Assembly (NCBI GenBank): GCA_026993705.1
Contig: JALWSJ010000131.1
Span: forward strand, 1-24,898
From: Flavobacteriales bacterium
GTDB taxonomy: Bacteria; Bacteroidota; Bacteroidia; Flavobacteriales_D; Parvicellaceae
Direction of reading: 5' to 3'
Length of the DNA stretch: 24,898 nt
Shown piece by piece: positions 24,722 through 24,898 of this stretch. The stretch's first letter is position 1; the number at the start of each line of letters is the position of its first letter. A program made the position numbers and the translations under genes. Below the pieces are notes generated by a model. It was given only the letters and a program-made list of their open reading frames with translations. It was not told the origin of the DNA and did no database searches.

Positions 24722-24898
24722 TTATTTGGTAAGTGATAAAAATTGTTGTTCGAGATTTGGTTTTCTTTCTACAAGATGAGATAAAACAATGCCTTTTTTG
24801 CATAATGTTTCATTTACTTCACTTGCCGATAGTTCTTGATTCAGGTGCAATGTAAGACGGTTTTTATTTTCTGTAATCTTTGCAATACCGGACATCGT
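24722..24898 (-). CDS. ABC transporter ATP-binding protein, C-terminal fragment (5' end outside window)
   Basis: The minus strand reads 58 codons and a stop, open to the window edge: ITENKNRLTLHLNQELSAS, then EVNETLCKKGIVLSHLVERKPNLEQQFLSLTK. The ending GIVLSHLxxRKxxLEQQFLxLT is typical of the regulatory C-terminus of ABC-2-type export ATPases, just after the nucleotide-binding domain. Walker A, Walker B and the signature motif are not in the window. It lies 7 bp before the permease gene and is surely its partner. It was too short to be judged alone, but context makes the call firm. Confidence 0.82.
   Translation of the reverse strand, partial: TMSGIAKITENKNRLTLHLNQELSASEVNETLCKKGIVLSHLVERKPNLEQQFLSLTK

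Noticed and set aside
1..24898. tRNA or rRNA genes and transposase genes
   Set aside because: No cloverleaf with a GGTTCRANNCC-like arm, no rRNA-like stretch, and no transposase reading frame was recognised on either strand.

Overview
The window is AT-rich DNA from a member of the Bacteroidota, most likely of the Flavobacteriales type. The evidence is a complete porP/sprF-gldK-gldL-gldM-gldN cluster (type IX secretion/gliding motor), an ExbB/ExbD cluster with two exbD genes, DUF3078 and DUF5686 envelope proteins, a Reg_prop/Y_Y_Y sensor kinase, and promoters of the Bacteroidota TAnnTTTG type. The species cannot be named from the sequence.

Layout. 1-827: 3' part of serC (serine and vitamin B6 synthesis). 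828-1268: full copy 1 of a composite hairpin repeat. 1269-2603: DEAD-box RNA helicase. 2665-6439: a 999-residue propeller histidine kinase followed 7 bp later by yaaA. 6445-6753: shortened copy 2 of the repeat. 7000-13274: porP/sprF, gldK, gldL, gldM, gldN on one strand, with a promoter in front and a strong terminator behind. 13442-15316: MscS channel and a DUF3078 protein, then a terminator. 15507-16784: purD. 16785-17129: a 176-bp hairpin element starting at the base after the purD stop, then truncated copy 3 of the repeat. 17406-20006: exbB, a four-helix membrane protein of unknown function, exbD, exbD, then a terminator. 20128-23418: tatC directly abutting a DUF5686 outer-membrane protein gene. 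23449-23870: full, inverted copy 4 of the repeat. 23878-24898 (minus strand): ABC-2 permease and the 3' end of its ATPase partner.

Most of the genes serve the cell envelope. GldL/GldM form the proton-driven inner-membrane motor of type IX secretion; GldK/GldN form the periplasmic ring; PorP/SprF is an outer-membrane partner. ExbB/ExbD is a second, structurally related ion-driven motor. TatC and the ABC transporter add further export functions.

The least explained content is intergenic. It is a modular family of hairpins (up to four in a row, about 420 bp) present four times. Short conserved blocks flank stems whose two arms change together from copy to copy. Three copies begin 3 to 8 nt after the stop codon of the gene they follow, in that gene's orientation. 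The fourth follows purD behind the unrelated 176-bp hairpin, which itself begins at the base after the stop.
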